Shown in pieces: positions 8,353-14,756 of a stretch of DNA of 24,870 bases (positions within the stretch are counted from its first letter, which is position 1; each line of letters starts with the position of its first letter). The translations under genes and the position numbers were made by a program. A model generated the notes under the pieces. That model was given only the letters and a program-made list of their open reading frames with translations. It did no database searches and was not told the origin of the DNA. Source of the stretch: a virus; IMG/VR virus record IMGVR_UViG_3300029319_000478, positions 1-24,870 of that record; one strand, given 5' to 3'.

Positions 8353-10195
8353 GTTCGAAGCACAAACGGAGTGGGTAAAACCTACTGAGTTTCCAGACCT
8401 ACGTAATGTAGATGAGATTGCAATAGATTTAGAAACAAAAGATCCAGACTTATTAAAGAAAGGATCTGGTTCTGTAATTGGTAATGGTGAAGTTATAGGC
8501 ATCGCTGTTGCTACAAATTTTTACAAAGGATATTTTCCTATTGCACACGAGGGTGGTGGTAATATGGAAAAGGCAAGAGTCTTATCTTGGTTAAAAGATA
8601 TACTCGAAGCCCCATCTACAAAAATATTTCACAATGCAATCTATGACGTATGTTGGTTACGAGCGATGGGTTTTAAAATAAACGGTAACATTGCCTGTAC
8701 AATGATTGCATCAGCATTGACTGATGAAAACAGATTTAGATATGATTTAAATAGTTTATCATGGCATTATCTTGGTTACGGAAAAAACGAGGCTGCACTT
8801 GCAGAAGCTGCACAAGAGTGGGGCATTGATCCAAAATCAGAAATGTACAAATTACCTTCTATGCATGTTGGTGCATACGCTGAGCGTGACGCTGAAGTTA
8901 CATTTGGTTTATGGCAAGAGATGAAGAAAGAAATTATTAGTCAAGATTTAGAAGATATATTTGATTTAGAGTCTGATTTATTTCATTGCCTGGTTGACAT
9001 GAGATTTAAAGGTGTGCGTGTAGATATTGAAAAAGCACACCAAATGAAAAAAGAACTAACTTATCATGAAAGATTTTTATTACACAAAATAAAAGGTGAA
9101 ACAAATATTGATACACAAATCTGGGCAGCTAGATCTATTGCAAATGTATTTGATGTATTAAGATTAGAATACCCACGCACAGATAAAACAGGTGCACCAT
9201 CGTTTACTAAAAATTTTTTACAAGAGCACAAACATCCTGTTGTTAACATGATTGCACAAGCAAGAGAAATAAACAAAGCACATACAACTTTCATAGATTC
9301 TATCATTAGGTACGAGCATAAAGGTAGAATCCATGCTGAGATAAACCAACTCAGATCACAAACCGGGGGCACGGTTACTGGTAGGTTCTCCTACCAGAAC
9401 CCAAATTTACAGCAGATACCTGCTAGAAATAAAGATCTTGGACCTAAGATAAGGTCATTATTTATACCCGAGAAGGGCCATAAGTGGGGTGTATTTGACT
9501 ATTCTCAACAAGAGCCTAGGTTGGTAGTGCATTATGCTGCGTTGTATAAATTACCCTCTGTTTATGATGTGGTAGATGCATATGAAAACGATTCAAACTC
9601 AGACTTTCACCAGACTGTTGCAGATATGGCAGACATACCTAGATCACAGGCTAAAACAATTAACCTTGGATTATTTTATGGAATGGGTAAAGCAAAACTA
9701 CAGGCTGAACTAGGTGTAACAAAAGAGAAGGCAGCAGAATTATTTAATACATACCATAACCGTGTACCATTTGTTAAACAACTTATGGAGAAAGCATCTA
9801 ACAGAGCACAAGACCGTGGACAAATCCGTACATTGTTAGGACGACTATGCAGGTTTCACCTATGGGAACCTAATAGTTTTGGTATGCATAAAGCTATGTC
9901 TCATGAAGATGCACTCAGGGAACATGGACCAGGAATTAGAAGAGCTTATACATACAAAGCACTTAATAAACTTATTCAAGGATCGGCTGCTGACATGACT
10001 AAGAAAGCGATGTTAGAACTATATAAGGAAGGTATTATACCACATATACAGATACACGATGAGTTAGACTTATCAATAGAGAGCGAAGAACAAGCTAAAA
10101 AAGTTATTGAGATTATGGAACATGCTGTTACACTAGAAGTTCCTAATAAAGTGGACTATGAGTCCGGAAATAACTGGGGGGAAATAAATGATTAA
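8339..10195 (+). CDS. polA: Family A DNA polymerase with 3'-5' exonuclease domain
   Basis: 618 residues. It has a proofreading domain with Exo I DLET (Asp30, Glu32), Exo II FHNAIYD (97-103) and Exo III YAERD (180-184), then polymerase motif A VFDYSQQEPR (385-394, catalytic Asp387), motif B KTINLGLFYG (439-448) and motif C HDE (573-575). There is no 5'-3' nuclease domain, as is usual in phages. The residue aligned to E. coli Phe762 is Leu443, the Leu762 type common in marine viral PolA and linked in the literature to temperate or slower replication. AAGGG upstream supports the start. Confidence 0.97.
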   Translation: MKIPKFEAQTEWVKPTEFPDLRNVDEIAIDLETKDPDLLKKGSGSVIGNGEVIGIAVATNFYKGYFPIAHEGGGNMEKARVLSWLKDILEAPSTKIFHNAIYDVCWLRAMGFKINGNIACTMIASALTDENRFRYDLNSLSWHYLGYGKNEAALAEAAQEWGIDPKSEMYKLPSMHVGAYAERDAEVTFGLWQEMKKEIISQDLEDIFDLESDLFHCLVDMRFKGVRVDIEKAHQMKKELTYHERFLLHKIKGETNIDTQIWAARSIANVFDVLRLEYPRTDKTGAPSFTKNFLQEHKHPVVNMIAQAREINKAHTTFIDSIIRYEHKGRIHAEINQLRSQTGGTVTGRFSYQNPNLQQIPARNKDLGPKIRSLFIPEKGHKWGVFDYSQQEPRLVVHYAALYKLPSVYDVVDAYENDSNSDFHQTVADMADIPRSQAKTINLGLFYGMGKAKLQAELGVTKEKAAELFNTYHNRVPFVKQLMEKASNRAQDRGQIRTLLGRLCRFHLWEPNSFGMHKAMSHEDALREHGPGIRRAYTYKALNKLIQGSAADMTKKAMLELYKEGIIPHIQIHDELDLSIESEEQAKKVIEIMEHAVTLEVPNKVDYESGNNWGEIND

Positions 10196-10292
10196 AAACT
10201 TAAAAGATAAAGCGCAACACACTTGGTTGATGCACAGAGAGTACATCATTGGTGGTGTTGTAGGTTTCATCATTGGCGCAATAATTTTGTAA
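10188..10292 (+). CDS. 34-residue single-span membrane protein
   Basis: A mini gene starting inside the last codons of polA (8-base overlap) with a strong GGGGGGA ribosome site 4-5 bases upstream. The product has a short basic, polar N-terminus (MIKNLKDKAQHTW) and a glycine-spaced hydrophobic helix (YIIGGVVGFIIGAIIL) that ends at the C-terminus. The GxxxG-like spacing suggests helix packing or oligomerisation. Function unknown. The good ribosome site and tight coupling argue that it is real. Confidence 0.7.
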   Translation: MIKNLKDKAQHTWLMHREYIIGGVVGFIIGAIIL

Positions 10293-10293
10293 A

Positions 10294-10659
10294 ATGCTAC
10301 TGATTGATACTTACTTAGATAAAAGTAAGATACATGGTGTAGGGGTTTTTGCAAAAGAGAATGCTAAAAAAGGTGAAAAAATAAAAGAGGTAAGACCAGA
10401 GTTTGAAATAGAATTCAATAGTGAGAACTTACCTCGAATGCCTTTAGCTCTTGCAAAATTTATTGACACACATTCTTACGAACGAGAACTGGGATCTAAA
10501 ATGTTTGTGATGGGTATTGATAATGAAAAATATTTAAATCATAGCACAGACCCTAGTGTTAATGATGATGGAATAGCATTGAGGGACATTGTAATAGGCG
10601 ACGAAATTACAATAGACTATCGAGACTTTGATGATAGTATGAAAGCATGGCTTACTTAA
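10294..10659 (+). CDS. SET-domain protein, putative lysine methyltransferase
   Basis: 121 residues, a stand-alone SET domain of minimal size. It shows the N-terminal HGVGVFA turn with GxG (15-17), the NHS motif (82-84) that forms part of the cofactor knot, and DEITIDY (103-109) with the conserved Tyr109. SET enzymes transfer a methyl group from S-adenosylmethionine to protein lysine. Pre- and post-SET cysteine clusters are absent. The gene starts one base after the mini membrane gene. The target could be a host or phage protein; nothing in the sequence says which. Confidence 0.85.
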   Translation: MLLIDTYLDKSKIHGVGVFAKENAKKGEKIKEVRPEFEIEFNSENLPRMPLALAKFIDTHSYERELGSKMFVMGIDNEKYLNHSTDPSVNDDGIALRDIVIGDEITIDYRDFDDSMKAWLT

Positions 10660-11291
10660 ACGCAAACATCCCTGCAACATATGCACAAATAAAAAGAGAA
10701 TATTTATATGATCTTAAAAAACACCATGGAGAAGTTGAAGATTGTGTTATCTTTGGTATGTCTGCTTTGGAAGGTCGTGCTATATTATTTCATGCGATTA
10801 TGGAAAATGGTGCAGTCTTTTATAGACTACCTATTAGCGCCTTCATTCAAAGAGGATTTAAACCCGAAGATGTACCAAAAAGAAGACTGGATGAATTACA
10901 GCTTTGGAATTGTTTTAGTTATTATCCTGCTGTCACTTCTTGGGATTTTTTAGTATCACAATCAGGTAAGTACATAGGTAAAGATAAAAAGTGGCATAGA
11001 GGTAAATATTTATTTACTATTGACTTTGCTCACCCAGACGCTAACATAATAGACACTGATCATTCAGAGATTCCGCACGAGCACAAGTGCGCTCACATAC
11101 TTGCTTTAGATGATGGCAACTATGCAGCACAGCCAAATAACAGATTAATATGGGACATACCATCTTTCACAGTGAAAGATACTATTCCTGACTGGAAAGT
11201 GCAGACATCTGAATGGAACGTAGAAGACAGCACTCAGTGGAGAACAGAAGATACTGACAATTTCTTTTACGAAATAGAGGAAAAAAAATGA
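10647..11291 (+). CDS. Unknown soluble phage protein
   Basis: 214 residues, overlapping the SET gene by 13 bases. It is rich in aromatic residues and Trp (DWKVQTSEWNVEDSTQW), with a central region FTIDFAHPDANIIDTDHSEIPHEHKCAHILALDDG containing four His and one Cys that might bind metal. No membrane span or signal peptide. I do not recognise a family. Its close coupling to the SET-domain gene raises the possibility of a functional pair, which is only inference. Confidence 0.75.
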   Translation: MAYLNANIPATYAQIKREYLYDLKKHHGEVEDCVIFGMSALEGRAILFHAIMENGAVFYRLPISAFIQRGFKPEDVPKRRLDELQLWNCFSYYPAVTSWDFLVSQSGKYIGKDKKWHRGKYLFTIDFAHPDANIIDTDHSEIPHEHKCAHILALDDGNYAAQPNNRLIWDIPSFTVKDTIPDWKVQTSEWNVEDSTQWRTEDTDNFFYEIEEKK

Positions 11292-11303
11292 TGAGGTATT
11301 GTT

Positions 11304-11444
11304 ATGAACTACTATTTTACGGGTTTATTGATAGTGCTATTGTGTTTATTGACTCTTTGTGTGGCTCCCATACAAAACCCAGCATTGAAAACTGAGACAA
11401 AAAATATTATACTCCCGAAACCAAAACCAAAAATAAATGAGTAA
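11304..11444 (+). CDS. 46-residue membrane-anchored or exported peptide
   Basis: A small gene with GAGG (11293-11296) 7 bases before its ATG. Residues 1-22 form one hydrophobic stretch (YYFTGLLIVLLCLLTLCVA) typical of a signal anchor, followed by a short Pro/Lys tail (LPKPKPK). The cysteines lack a clean lipobox, since Leu stands at -1 of Cys19. It overlaps the next gene by 8 bases. Function unknown; a periplasm-facing membrane peptide is the safest description. Confidence 0.6.
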   Translation: MNYYFTGLLIVLLCLLTLCVAPIQNPALKTETKNIILPKPKPKINE

Positions 11445-11859
11445 TAGACCTTTAAACATATCTGACGAAGCAAAAGTGCAAATGCCTATGAAGACCGTAG
11501 TGTCTTTGATCACGATGGTAGCAATTGGGACCTGGGCTTATTTCGGTATTATTGAAACTCAAAACAAATTGAGCACGCAAGTAGAGTTAATGCAAAAAGA
11601 TTTAACTGAGAACACAGAATTTAGAATCAAATGGCCTCGTGGACAACTAGGTTCATTGCCCGCCGATTCGGAACAATTCATGATGATCGAGGATCTTTAT
11701 AAGACCACGGATAAGCTTAACGCACACATCGAGTCGATGGCTTTGAATAAGGTAAACATCGAGTTTTTAAGAAAGCAAATGGATAAGGTTTTGATAGATA
11801 TTGAAAAACTAAAAGATGCAAATAGAGAAATGAAATACACAAATGGTAACGGACAATGA
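11437..11859 (+). CDS. Membrane-anchored coiled-coil protein
   Basis: 140 residues with one N-terminal membrane segment (about 19-38, TVVSLITMVAIGTWAYFGII) followed by a long helical region rich in Glu, Lys, Met and Leu (45-135) likely to form a coiled coil. A short Pro/Gly break (IKWPRGQLGSLP) interrupts it. The topology is like an inner-membrane spanin or other periplasmic coiled-coil protein, but it is far from the lysis genes, so I leave the role open. It overlaps its neighbours by 8 and 4 bases. Confidence 0.75.
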   Translation: MSNRPLNISDEAKVQMPMKTVVSLITMVAIGTWAYFGIIETQNKLSTQVELMQKDLTENTEFRIKWPRGQLGSLPADSEQFMMIEDLYKTTDKLNAHIESMALNKVNIEFLRKQMDKVLIDIEKLKDANREMKYTNGNGQ

Positions 11860-12068
11860 TAGAAGCTGTTGTAGGATTACTGATGTTTATCAACGGAGAG
11901 ATTAAAGAGGCACGACTGCAAGACTCGATGGCTATGTGCCTTCGCGGGAAGCGTGAAGCGGAGAGGACCTTTTCCGAATCTGTTACATATAAATGTTGGA
12001 AGGGTAAAGCAGAATTAGAAGATAATATTGATGGATCAAAATCAATCAAGAAGCTTATCATTGAGTAA
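11856..12068 (+). CDS. Small cationic/Cys-containing phage protein, unknown
   Basis: 70 residues beginning with a short hydrophobic stretch (MIEAVVGLLMFI), then a segment QDSMAMCLRGKREAER and SVTYKCWKGKAELE. The two cysteines (28 and 47) may form a disulphide if the protein is exported. The pattern recalls small proteins of marine myo- and podoviruses, but I know no function. Starts within an ATGA overlap with the preceding coiled-coil gene and ends in TAATG with the next, so it is translationally coupled on both sides. Confidence 0.7.
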   Translation: MIEAVVGLLMFINGEIKEARLQDSMAMCLRGKREAERTFSESVTYKCWKGKAELEDNIDGSKSIKKLIIE

Positions 12069-12184
12069 TGAAGAAAGCAAATAAGAAGCGTAATCCTGTC
12101 GCAAAACAATTAAGACATTTTAAAAATAAAGTGATAAAGAATAAAAGAAGATATGATAGAAAAAATTTACGCAGAGATAGTTAA
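12068..12184 (+). CDS. 38-residue highly basic protein (DUF7230-like)
   Basis: The ATG shares one base with the preceding stop (TAATG). About half the residues are Lys or Arg (KKRNPVAKQLRHFKNKV, RRYDRKNLRRDS), with the core KRNPVAKxLRxFKxKV that I associate with small DUF7230-type phage proteins. A nucleic-acid-binding role is suggested by charge only. It overlaps the next gene by 32 bases in another frame. Confidence 0.6.
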   Translation: MKKANKKRNPVAKQLRHFKNKVIKNKRRYDRKNLRRDS

Positions 12185-12365
12185 CGGAAAGTGTCCAACC
12201 TGCGATGAACTAACAATGTTGGTTGGAATTACACACGATCGTTATAGATGTATGAACTGTGGATCTGATTTAATACAGCATATTAATGGTAAAATAAGTT
12301 ATCTACCTACGTTAAGTGCAACTGAAGATGGTAAATATTTTGTAAGAGAGTGGTTGCGTGAGTAA
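12153..12365 (+). CDS. Zinc-ribbon mini protein
   Basis: 70 residues with two cysteine pairs, CPTC (14-17) and CMNC (33-36), spaced as in a zinc ribbon, followed by a short strand-rich tail. Proteins of this kind bind DNA, RNA or partner proteins; which applies here is unknown. A weak AGAAG ribosome site lies upstream, and the frame overlaps its neighbours by 32 and 8 bases. Confidence 0.75.
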   Translation: MIEKIYAEIVNGKCPTCDELTMLVGITHDRYRCMNCGSDLIQHINGKISYLPTLSATEDGKYFVREWLRE

Positions 12366-12507
12366 GAAAAAAGGTAGTTTATACGGTAAAAAAATAGAAC
12401 ACGAAGCTGTATTTCACAAGACAAATATAGGTAGAAATCCTAGCAAAGCAAAAATGAACAAGCACCGTCGGCGTTCGTTCAAAAAATACCGGGGCCAGGG
12501 AAAATAA
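12358..12507 (+). CDS. 49-residue basic protein of unknown function
   Basis: The GTG start at 12358 is embedded in the end of the zinc-ribbon gene (CGTGAG). The product is strongly basic (MSKKKGSLYGKKIEHE, then NKHRRRSFKKYRGQGK) with no hydrophobic core, so it is probably a nucleic-acid-associated or ribosome-associated peptide. Dense packing and an intact frame up to the next promoter support it, though no clear ribosome site is visible. Confidence 0.55.
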   Translation: MSKKKGSLYGKKIEHEAVFHKTNIGRNPSKAKMNKHRRRSFKKYRGQGK

Positions 12508-12510
12508 TAC

Positions 12511-12538
12511 TTGACATTATTTTATGGGATATTATATT
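12511..12538 (+). promoter_or_regulatory. Promoter with very short leader
   Basis: TTGACA (12511-12516), a 16-base spacer and TATATT (12533-12538) lie just before the ATG at 12545, with only 6 bases between -10 box and start codon. A partly symmetrical sequence ATGGG...CCCAT (12524-12544) overlaps the -10 box and may be an operator. Confidence 0.6.
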
Positions 12539-12544
12539 ACCCAT

Positions 12545-12733
12545 ATGAAAGAAAAAAGAATAACAGTAACAAGTAAAAACATTAGTTCCAAACAATGGGC
12601 TGCGTTAGTATTAGAATTAAATCTAATGACAAAAGCGTGGGCTCCTTATGCAAGACTAGAGTTACAGGGACCAGGGCTCAAGAAAATTATAGCCTTTGGC
12701 ACTAAAACAAATGATGACAAACGACCTAGATAA
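12545..12733 (+). CDS. Small unknown protein, probably leaderless
   Basis: 62 residues from the ATG at 12545. The ATG at 12524 would give 7 more residues, but it lies upstream of the -10 box of the promoter just described, so a transcript from that promoter could not use it. The protein is mixed alpha/beta (EKRITVTSKNISSKQWAAL, ARLELQGPGLKKIIAF) with a basic end. No Shine-Dalgarno sequence precedes it. Function unknown. Confidence 0.6.
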   Translation: MKEKRITVTSKNISSKQWAALVLELNLMTKAWAPYARLELQGPGLKKIIAFGTKTNDDKRPR

Positions 12734-12902
12734 CCTAGCAATTCTTTGGAATAAAACCAAAGACCCAAAGTATAAAAAACTTTGGTACAAACAAGTAAAG
12801 GAGATAGCACAGACACATGGATATTATAATTCTAAACGACGGTGTTTACCATTTAATCCCAATAACGAAAAAAATATTGGATGGGATAGCACTGACAAGT
12901 GA
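12711..12902 (+). CDS. Small unknown protein
   Basis: About 63 residues from tandem ATGs at 12711/12714, overlapping the previous gene by about 20 bases. It begins with a helix-rich, Lys- and Trp-containing segment (LAILWNKTKDPKYKKLWYKQVKEIA) and ends in polar sequence. No strong ribosome site is visible. Composition looks protein-like. The region downstream is shared with another open frame (12817-13023), so only one of the two may be fully real. Confidence 0.5.
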   Translation: MMTNDLDNLAILWNKTKDPKYKKLWYKQVKEIAQTHGYYNSKRRCLPFNPNNEKNIGWDSTDK

Positions 12903-13023
12903 AATTGATTGTTTTGATTTGTGTGAAATACTTAGATTAAAACTAACTGGGTATGTTGATACACTGAATTTGCATATGATGAACGATGGTAGTGGTGCCT
13001 TCGTTGGTTGTATGTGCCGATGA
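12817..13023 (+). CDS. Possible small protein overlapping the previous gene
   Basis: A 68-residue frame, offset by one base from its neighbour and overlapping it by 86 bases. It reads as a plausible compact protein (MDIIILNDGVYHLIPI, LKLTGYVDTLNLHMMNDGSG) with a C-terminal FVGCMCR. AAGGAG at 12797-12802 is 14 bases away, too far for an ideal ribosome site. It ends where the G+C-rich candidate RNA begins. Moderate to low support. Confidence 0.4.
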   Translation: MDIIILNDGVYHLIPITKKILDGIALTSEIDCFDLCEILRLKLTGYVDTLNLHMMNDGSGAFVGCMCR

Positions 13024-13026
13024 TGA

Positions 13027-13150
13027 AAAGGACCTCCGTCCATACAACGCCTCGCGCTAGTCCCTGTACGGCAACCTAAGAAGCAGCAAGTACTGTGGAG
13101 GTGTGGAGCCTTTGCTCTCCTAGGAGTACGTGCACGGAAACTAGGAGGGT
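13027..13150 (+). ncRNA. Candidate structured RNA in a G+C-rich gap
   Basis: A roughly 124-base stretch with no convincing gene, about 56% G+C by hand count, between much more A+T-rich genes. It holds paired segments: ACCTCC (13032-13037) with GGAGGT (13097-13102), and CTCTCCTAG (13115-13123) with CTAGGAGGG (13141-13149, one G-U pair). The strand is uncertain. The second stem overlaps the stop codon of the minus-strand gene at 13141. I could not match it to tRNA, tmRNA, RNase P RNA or a riboswitch I know. Confidence 0.4.
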
Positions 13151-13368
13151 TGATATGAAATAGTATTTTCTGGCGTACAAGTAAATCTAATGTACATATT
13201 GTATTTGTTAATATCTTCTCGACCAATCTCTTCTAATTTTCTTTGTGACTCTTCATAACCAAAATGTAAACAGTCGTATTGAGTGTTAAATGTCTCTGGC
13301 CAAGGGTAAGGTGGCATACATGTGTTTGCAACTTGCGAACATATAATTAAACTTAATAAAAATTTCAT
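13141..13368 (-). CDS. Small exported Cys-containing protein
   Basis: 75 residues from the ATG at 13368; an in-frame GTG two codons earlier is less likely. Residues 1-14 are a signal-peptide-like segment (MKFLLSLIICSQVA), followed by Pro/Tyr-rich sequence and cysteines at 17, 33 and 64 that could form disulphides outside the cytoplasm. The cysteines do not fit a lipobox. It is a lone minus-strand gene among plus-strand genes, diverging from the ribbon-helix-helix regulator. A weak -10 box TACAAT lies 8 bases before its ATG. Role unknown; host surface or envelope modification is possible. Confidence 0.7.
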   Translation of the reverse strand: MKFLLSLIICSQVANTCMPPYPWPETFNTQYDCLHFGYEESQRKLEEIGREDINKYNMYIRFTCTPENTISYQPS

Positions 13369-13396
13369 TGACACCTATTGTATATTGTGAGATAAA
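13368..13396 (+). promoter_or_regulatory. Promoter of the ribbon-helix-helix regulator operon
   Basis: TTGACA (13368-13373), a 17-base spacer and GATAAA (13391-13396) precede the regulator gene, which has AAAGGAG (13419-13425) 9 bases before its ATG. The -35 box is the reverse complement of the TGTCAATG that carries the start codon of the divergent minus-strand gene. Confidence 0.7.
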
Positions 13397-13434
13397 TCCC
13401 ATATTATGTTAAATAAAGAAAGGAGTGTATCACA

Positions 13435-13608
13435 ATGACTGATATAACTAAATATAAAAACGTATCACTGAGTCATAAAACATATGACTTGATTGATAAG
13501 ATAAGAAAAGTAATACAACCAGACACGGTTCTGAGTAGATCACAAACTATAAGTATTTTAGTAAATGAGAAAGCGAGGAAACTGAATGGCAAAACCAAAA
13601 AAGACTAA
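13435..13608 (+). CDS. Ribbon-helix-helix (Arc/CopG-like) DNA-binding protein
   Basis: 57 residues with the ribbon-helix-helix layout: a short N-terminal strand (YKNVSLSHK, 7-15), helix one (TYDLIDKIRKVI, 16-27), a turn and helix two (SRSQTISILVNEKARKL, 34-50), then a basic tail. Such proteins dimerise and bind operators through the strand, usually as repressors. Its own promoter and strong ribosome site lie just upstream, so autoregulation is plausible. It is the only clear transcription-regulator candidate in the window. It overlaps the next gene by 23 bases. Confidence 0.7.
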   Translation: MTDITKYKNVSLSHKTYDLIDKIRKVIQPDTVLSRSQTISILVNEKARKLNGKTKKD

Positions 13609-13777
13609 AGTTATTTGTCCGGTATGTAAAGGTAATGGGTACGTTAGAATCCCATTTAAATTAGCAAGAGAAGAAGTTACTGCACAATGTGGTGTATGTG
13701 ATTCGGAAGGAGAGATAGATGCGGATCAACGTGATGATATTTATATTGATTCTGATGGTATCCACAGGCTGCACTAA
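13586..13777 (+). CDS. DnaJ-type zinc-finger mini protein
   Basis: 63 residues with two CxxCxGxG-like repeats as in the cysteine-rich region of DnaJ: CPVCKGNGY (11-19) and CGVCDSEGE (35-43), followed by an acidic tail. There is no J domain, so it is not a co-chaperone of the normal kind; it probably binds zinc and a protein partner. It overlaps the upstream regulator gene and contains the start of a tiny lipoprotein gene in another frame. Confidence 0.75.
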   Translation: MAKPKKTKVICPVCKGNGYVRIPFKLAREEVTAQCGVCDSEGEIDADQRDDIYIDSDGIHRLH

Positions 13778-13850
13778 GTTTGAGTTTGATGGATTCGATC
13801 CTACCACAACTACACTAAGATGGATAACAAAGGAGTTAACGGATGAGTAA
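13734..13850 (+). CDS. 38-residue lipoprotein, mostly nested in the preceding gene
   Basis: From the ATG at 13734 the frame encodes a hydrophobic signal (MIFILILMVSTGC) with a good lipobox STGC (Cys13), then an acidic and Thr-rich mature part of 25 residues ending LTDE. Lipid attachment at Cys13 would anchor it in the envelope. The first 44 bases lie inside the zinc-finger gene and the last 8 overlap the next gene. The ribosome site AAGGAGAG is about 20 bases away, so translation may depend on coupling. It resembles small outer-membrane lipoproteins of phages, such as o-spanins or exclusion proteins; which one is unknown. Confidence 0.55.
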   Translation: MIFILILMVSTGCTKFEFDGFDPTTTTLRWITKELTDE

Positions 13851-14100
13851 ACGCGGACCAAATGATCTTGAAGAAACAATAGAAAAACTTCAAGCAGAAA
13901 AGGTGGCTCTGTATGCAGAAGTTAAAAAATACAGAGAAGAAAACGATGCTTTGCAAAAACAAAAAATATTTTTGCAGGGTAAGTGTAGAACGGCTGGTGG
14001 TGTCATACTAGATCAAGGGGTTAAAATTAAAACTCTTGAAAAAGAAATTGACAGATTATCAGAAGAAAATAGCAACATAAGAACGGTGTTAAAAAAATGA
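13843..14100 (+). CDS. Small coiled-coil protein
   Basis: 85 residues almost entirely helical and charged, with Leu/Ile heptads (residues 8-45 and 58-85) and a short break around CRTAGGVILDQG. AAAGGAG 7 bases upstream supports the start. It ends in an ATGA overlap with the oxygenase-like gene. It may be a scaffolding, chaperone or partner protein. No family recognised. Confidence 0.7.
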   Translation: MSKRGPNDLEETIEKLQAEKVALYAEVKKYREENDALQKQKIFLQGKCRTAGGVILDQGVKIKTLEKEIDRLSEENSNIRTVLKK

Positions 14101-14756
14101 CAGAAGAAATAAAATACGGTATTCTTACCTGGGGGCCATGTGTGGTTCAGTTAAAGATCACCGAAGACTTTAGAAAAAAACTTTTATCTGAAGCAGAACA
14201 AAGCAAACAAGAGGCTTTAAAATTTAATCACAAACTTGCAGGAGTCATTAAGGAAGAGTACACGTATCGTAACAAAGAAATGTTTTTACCAGAAATATCT
14301 CAAGTTCTTGGTGTGTATGATCAAGCGTACCAGAAGTTTAAAAACAAACCTTACGACGAAAAACCAGAGTATTTATTAAATGAGTTGTGGGTAAACTTTA
14401 TGAAGAAGAATGAGTTTAATCCACCACATGACCATGCGGATCAGTTGTCGTTTGTTATATTTTTAGACGTGCCAGAAGAGATACACAAAGAGCAAAAAGA
14501 ATACAAAGGACAATCTGGTGGTCCTGGAAGTCTATCGTTTTTGTATGGTGAAGGTAATAGACAAGCCATTACTTATCAAGGCATTCGACCTAACAATGGT
14601 GACATGTTTATATTTCCATCTTGGGTTAAACATTACGTGGCACCATTTTATTCAGATGTAACTAGAATATCTGTGTCCGGGAATGTTGCTAATTCTATAG
14701 ATCTAAACAAGGTAAAACATTACACAAAAGATAACCTTGCTAATGAGAAATCGTAA
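14097..14756 (+). CDS. 2OG-Fe(II) oxygenase-like protein (first of two)
   Basis: 219 residues. It contains the phage-type oxygenase signature: NPPHDHADQLSFVIFLDVP with the metal-binding HDHAD (111-115), the distal His179 in PSWVKHYV and Arg190 in TRISVSGN for 2-oxoglutarate. This matches the putative 2OG-Fe(II) oxygenase group common in marine phages, which would hydroxylate a protein, nucleotide or metabolite using iron, oxygen and 2-oxoglutarate. The substrate is unknown. It starts in an ATGA overlap with the coiled-coil gene. Confidence 0.8.
   Translation: MTEEIKYGILTWGPCVVQLKITEDFRKKLLSEAEQSKQEALKFNHKLAGVIKEEYTYRNKEMFLPEISQVLGVYDQAYQKFKNKPYDEKPEYLLNELWVNFMKKNEFNPPHDHADQLSFVIFLDVPEEIHKEQKEYKGQSGGPGSLSFLYGEGNRQAITYQGIRPNNGDMFIFPSWVKHYVAPFYSDVTRISVSGNVANSIDLNKVKHYTKDNLANEKS

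Noticed and set aside
11304-11859. Spanin pair (small exported peptide plus membrane coiled-coil protein)
   Set aside because: Far from the lysis genes, no clean lipobox in the small partner, and the gene order is the reverse of usual Rz/Rz1 nesting; kept as descriptive calls only.
13027-13150. tRNA, tmRNA, RNase P RNA, hammerhead or HDV-like ribozyme in the G+C-rich gap
   Set aside because: No T-loop, no cloverleaf, no tmRNA or RNase P signature; GGCAACC resembles an HDV-like joining segment but no matching P1 strand or catalytic C context was found.
12846-13226. A 126-residue minus-strand open frame across the G+C-rich gap
   Set aside because: Arg/Pro/His-rich composition typical of chance frames in structured G+C-rich DNA, and it conflicts with the better-supported exported protein on the same strand.
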